Source: an uncultured Helicobacteraceae bacterium (GTDB lineage Bacteria > Campylobacterota > Campylobacteria > Campylobacterales > Helicobacteraceae). From it: 7,580 nucleotides of DNA. How positions within the stretch are numbered: position 1 is the first letter of the stretch; the number at the start of each line of letters is the position of its first letter. The notes beneath the pieces are model-generated. The model was given only the letters and a program-made list of their open reading frames with translations, was not told where the DNA came from and did no database searches. A program made the translations under genes and the position numbers. The DNA is taken from positions 1 to 7,580 of the forward strand of contig CAKVEH010000066.1 in NCBI GenBank assembly GCA_934728205.1, in the 5' to 3' direction. Below, in pieces: positions 6,941 to 7,580 of this stretch.

Positions 6941-7580
6941 TTATTTGATAGGATTAGCTTGACTTTGCTCGCTAGATTCCACAAAATCCGCAGGATTTAC
7001 AGAATCTTGTGGTTGCGTTTGAGGCTCATCTTGTGCCTCATTTTGCGAATGTTCGTGTGTCAAGCCCCCATTTTCAAAACTTGGCAAATCTTGTATTTCT
7101 TGGTTTTGCAAGGCGTTTTGTGCTTCAGCATTCAGCACATCGTGCAAGATAAAGAGCAAATCACGCTCTACCATTTCTTGTGGCACGAGTCCAGCATAAT
7201 CCACCACCTTGCTTCCATCGGTATCTAAAAGCCATACATAGCCCGATGAAATATCTTTATCTAAAAAGTTTAATACATCATTATTAACGCCTTGCACGAC
7301 TGCGGGTGTATAAATAGGATAGCTTTTAGCATAGGCATTTAAGACGGAGTTGATAGATTGTATATTTTGCTCATTTTGTGAAGCAGGGGTGAGGATAAAA
7401 AGATTGATATATTTTGCGTATTTTTGCTTTAAATCTACAATGTGTGGCGCGAGTGCGAGGCAGTTTTTACAATCGTGCTGGACAAAAAGCAAAATGCTTG
7501 GTCGCTTGCTTGAAGCATTGCTTTCTTCACTTGTAGAGATTTTAATCGCCTCGCTATTACTATCAAGCACTTCAATGGTA
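6941..7580 (-). CDS. thioredoxin-fold (TlpA-like) protein, N-terminus outside the window
   Basis: 212 codons are visible and the frame is still open at the window edge (T-I-E-V-L-D...), so the start and any signal peptide are missing; the GTG at 7570 is probably internal. A redox-active motif HDCKNC (CxxC, codons 7471-7460) follows a beta-strand (SILLFVQ), and YTPAVV further on supplies the cis-proline typical of thioredoxin folds, followed by YVWLLDTDGSKVVDYAG, the usual last strands. The likely job is thiol-disulfide exchange outside the cytoplasm, perhaps as a lipoprotein; I recall a similar gene before ftsY and radA in C. jejuni. The last 60 residues are a Gln/Glu/Pro/Ser-rich tail, probably disordered, beyond the fold. 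It is 7 nt upstream of ftsY, so it sits in the same operon. Confidence 0.85.
   Translation of the reverse strand, partial: TIEVLDSNSEAIKISTSEESNASSKRPSILLFVQHDCKNCLALAPHIVDLKQKYAKYINLFILTPASQNEQNIQSINSVLNAYAKSYPIYTPAVVQGVNNDVLNFLDKDISSGYVWLLDTDGSKVVDYAGLVPQEMVERDLLFILHDVLNAEAQNALQNQEIQDLPSFENGGLTHEHSQNEAQDEPQTQPQDSVNPADFVESSEQSQANPIK

Noticed and set aside
6934..6984. Longer FtsY starting at TTG 6984
   Set aside because: It would overlap the upstream gene by 44 nt and add 17 residues not seen at the start of related FtsY proteins; ATG 6933 fits better.
1..7580. Frequent GAATC/GATTC words throughout
   Set aside because: The count looks close to chance for GANTC in AT-rich DNA plus common Ser/Asp/Glu codon pairs; no clustered or spaced arrangement was seen.

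Overview
The window looks like a chromosomal segment of a Campylobacterota bacterium, most likely a Helicobacter. The basis is the AT-rich composition, perfect TATAAT -10 boxes without an obvious -35, Helicobacter/Campylobacter-like FtsY and RadA proteins in a gene order I recall from Campylobacter jejuni (thioredoxin-like, ftsY, radA), and a long poly-G tract of the phase-variation type inside a surface-protein gene. The species cannot be named from the sequence alone.

Layout, left to right. (1) Positions 1-127, minus strand: the start of a gene cut by the window edge. It opens with a signal-peptide-like segment, then continues in frame into a 77-base exact copy of an internal part of dgkA. 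It has its own -10 box and Shine-Dalgarno. (2) 244-645, minus: complete dgkA, diacylglycerol kinase. (3) 667-1722, minus: an unrecognised membrane-anchored, probably periplasmic protein lying 21 nt upstream of dgkA and probably co-transcribed with it. (4) 1723-1962: a 240-nt divergent intergenic region with two facing -10 boxes and a duplicated AGGAGG. (5) 1963-4634, plus: a TonB-dependent outer-membrane receptor with a 13-G tract in its signal-peptide region. With 13 G the best start (GTG 1963) hits a stop after 29 codons, so this copy reads as phase OFF; 11 or 14 G would give an ON protein (890 aa with 14 G). (6) 4670-7580, minus, convergent to the receptor: radA, ftsY and a 5'-truncated thioredoxin-like gene, closely packed and probably one operon transcribed from outside the window.

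Functionally, the right half is housekeeping: recombination repair (RadA), signal-recognition-particle receptor (FtsY) and an extracytoplasmic thioredoxin-fold protein. The left half is envelope: lipid recycling (DgkA), an unknown anchored protein, and a switchable nutrient receptor. The two points most worth a second look are the poly-G switch, including its placement within the signal peptide, and the dgkA fragment repeated at the window edge. The latter is either a real tandem duplication (period 446 bp) creating an N-terminally swapped DgkA, or an assembly junction. I saw no tRNA, rRNA, CRISPR array, insertion sequence or novel multi-gene defence-type system.
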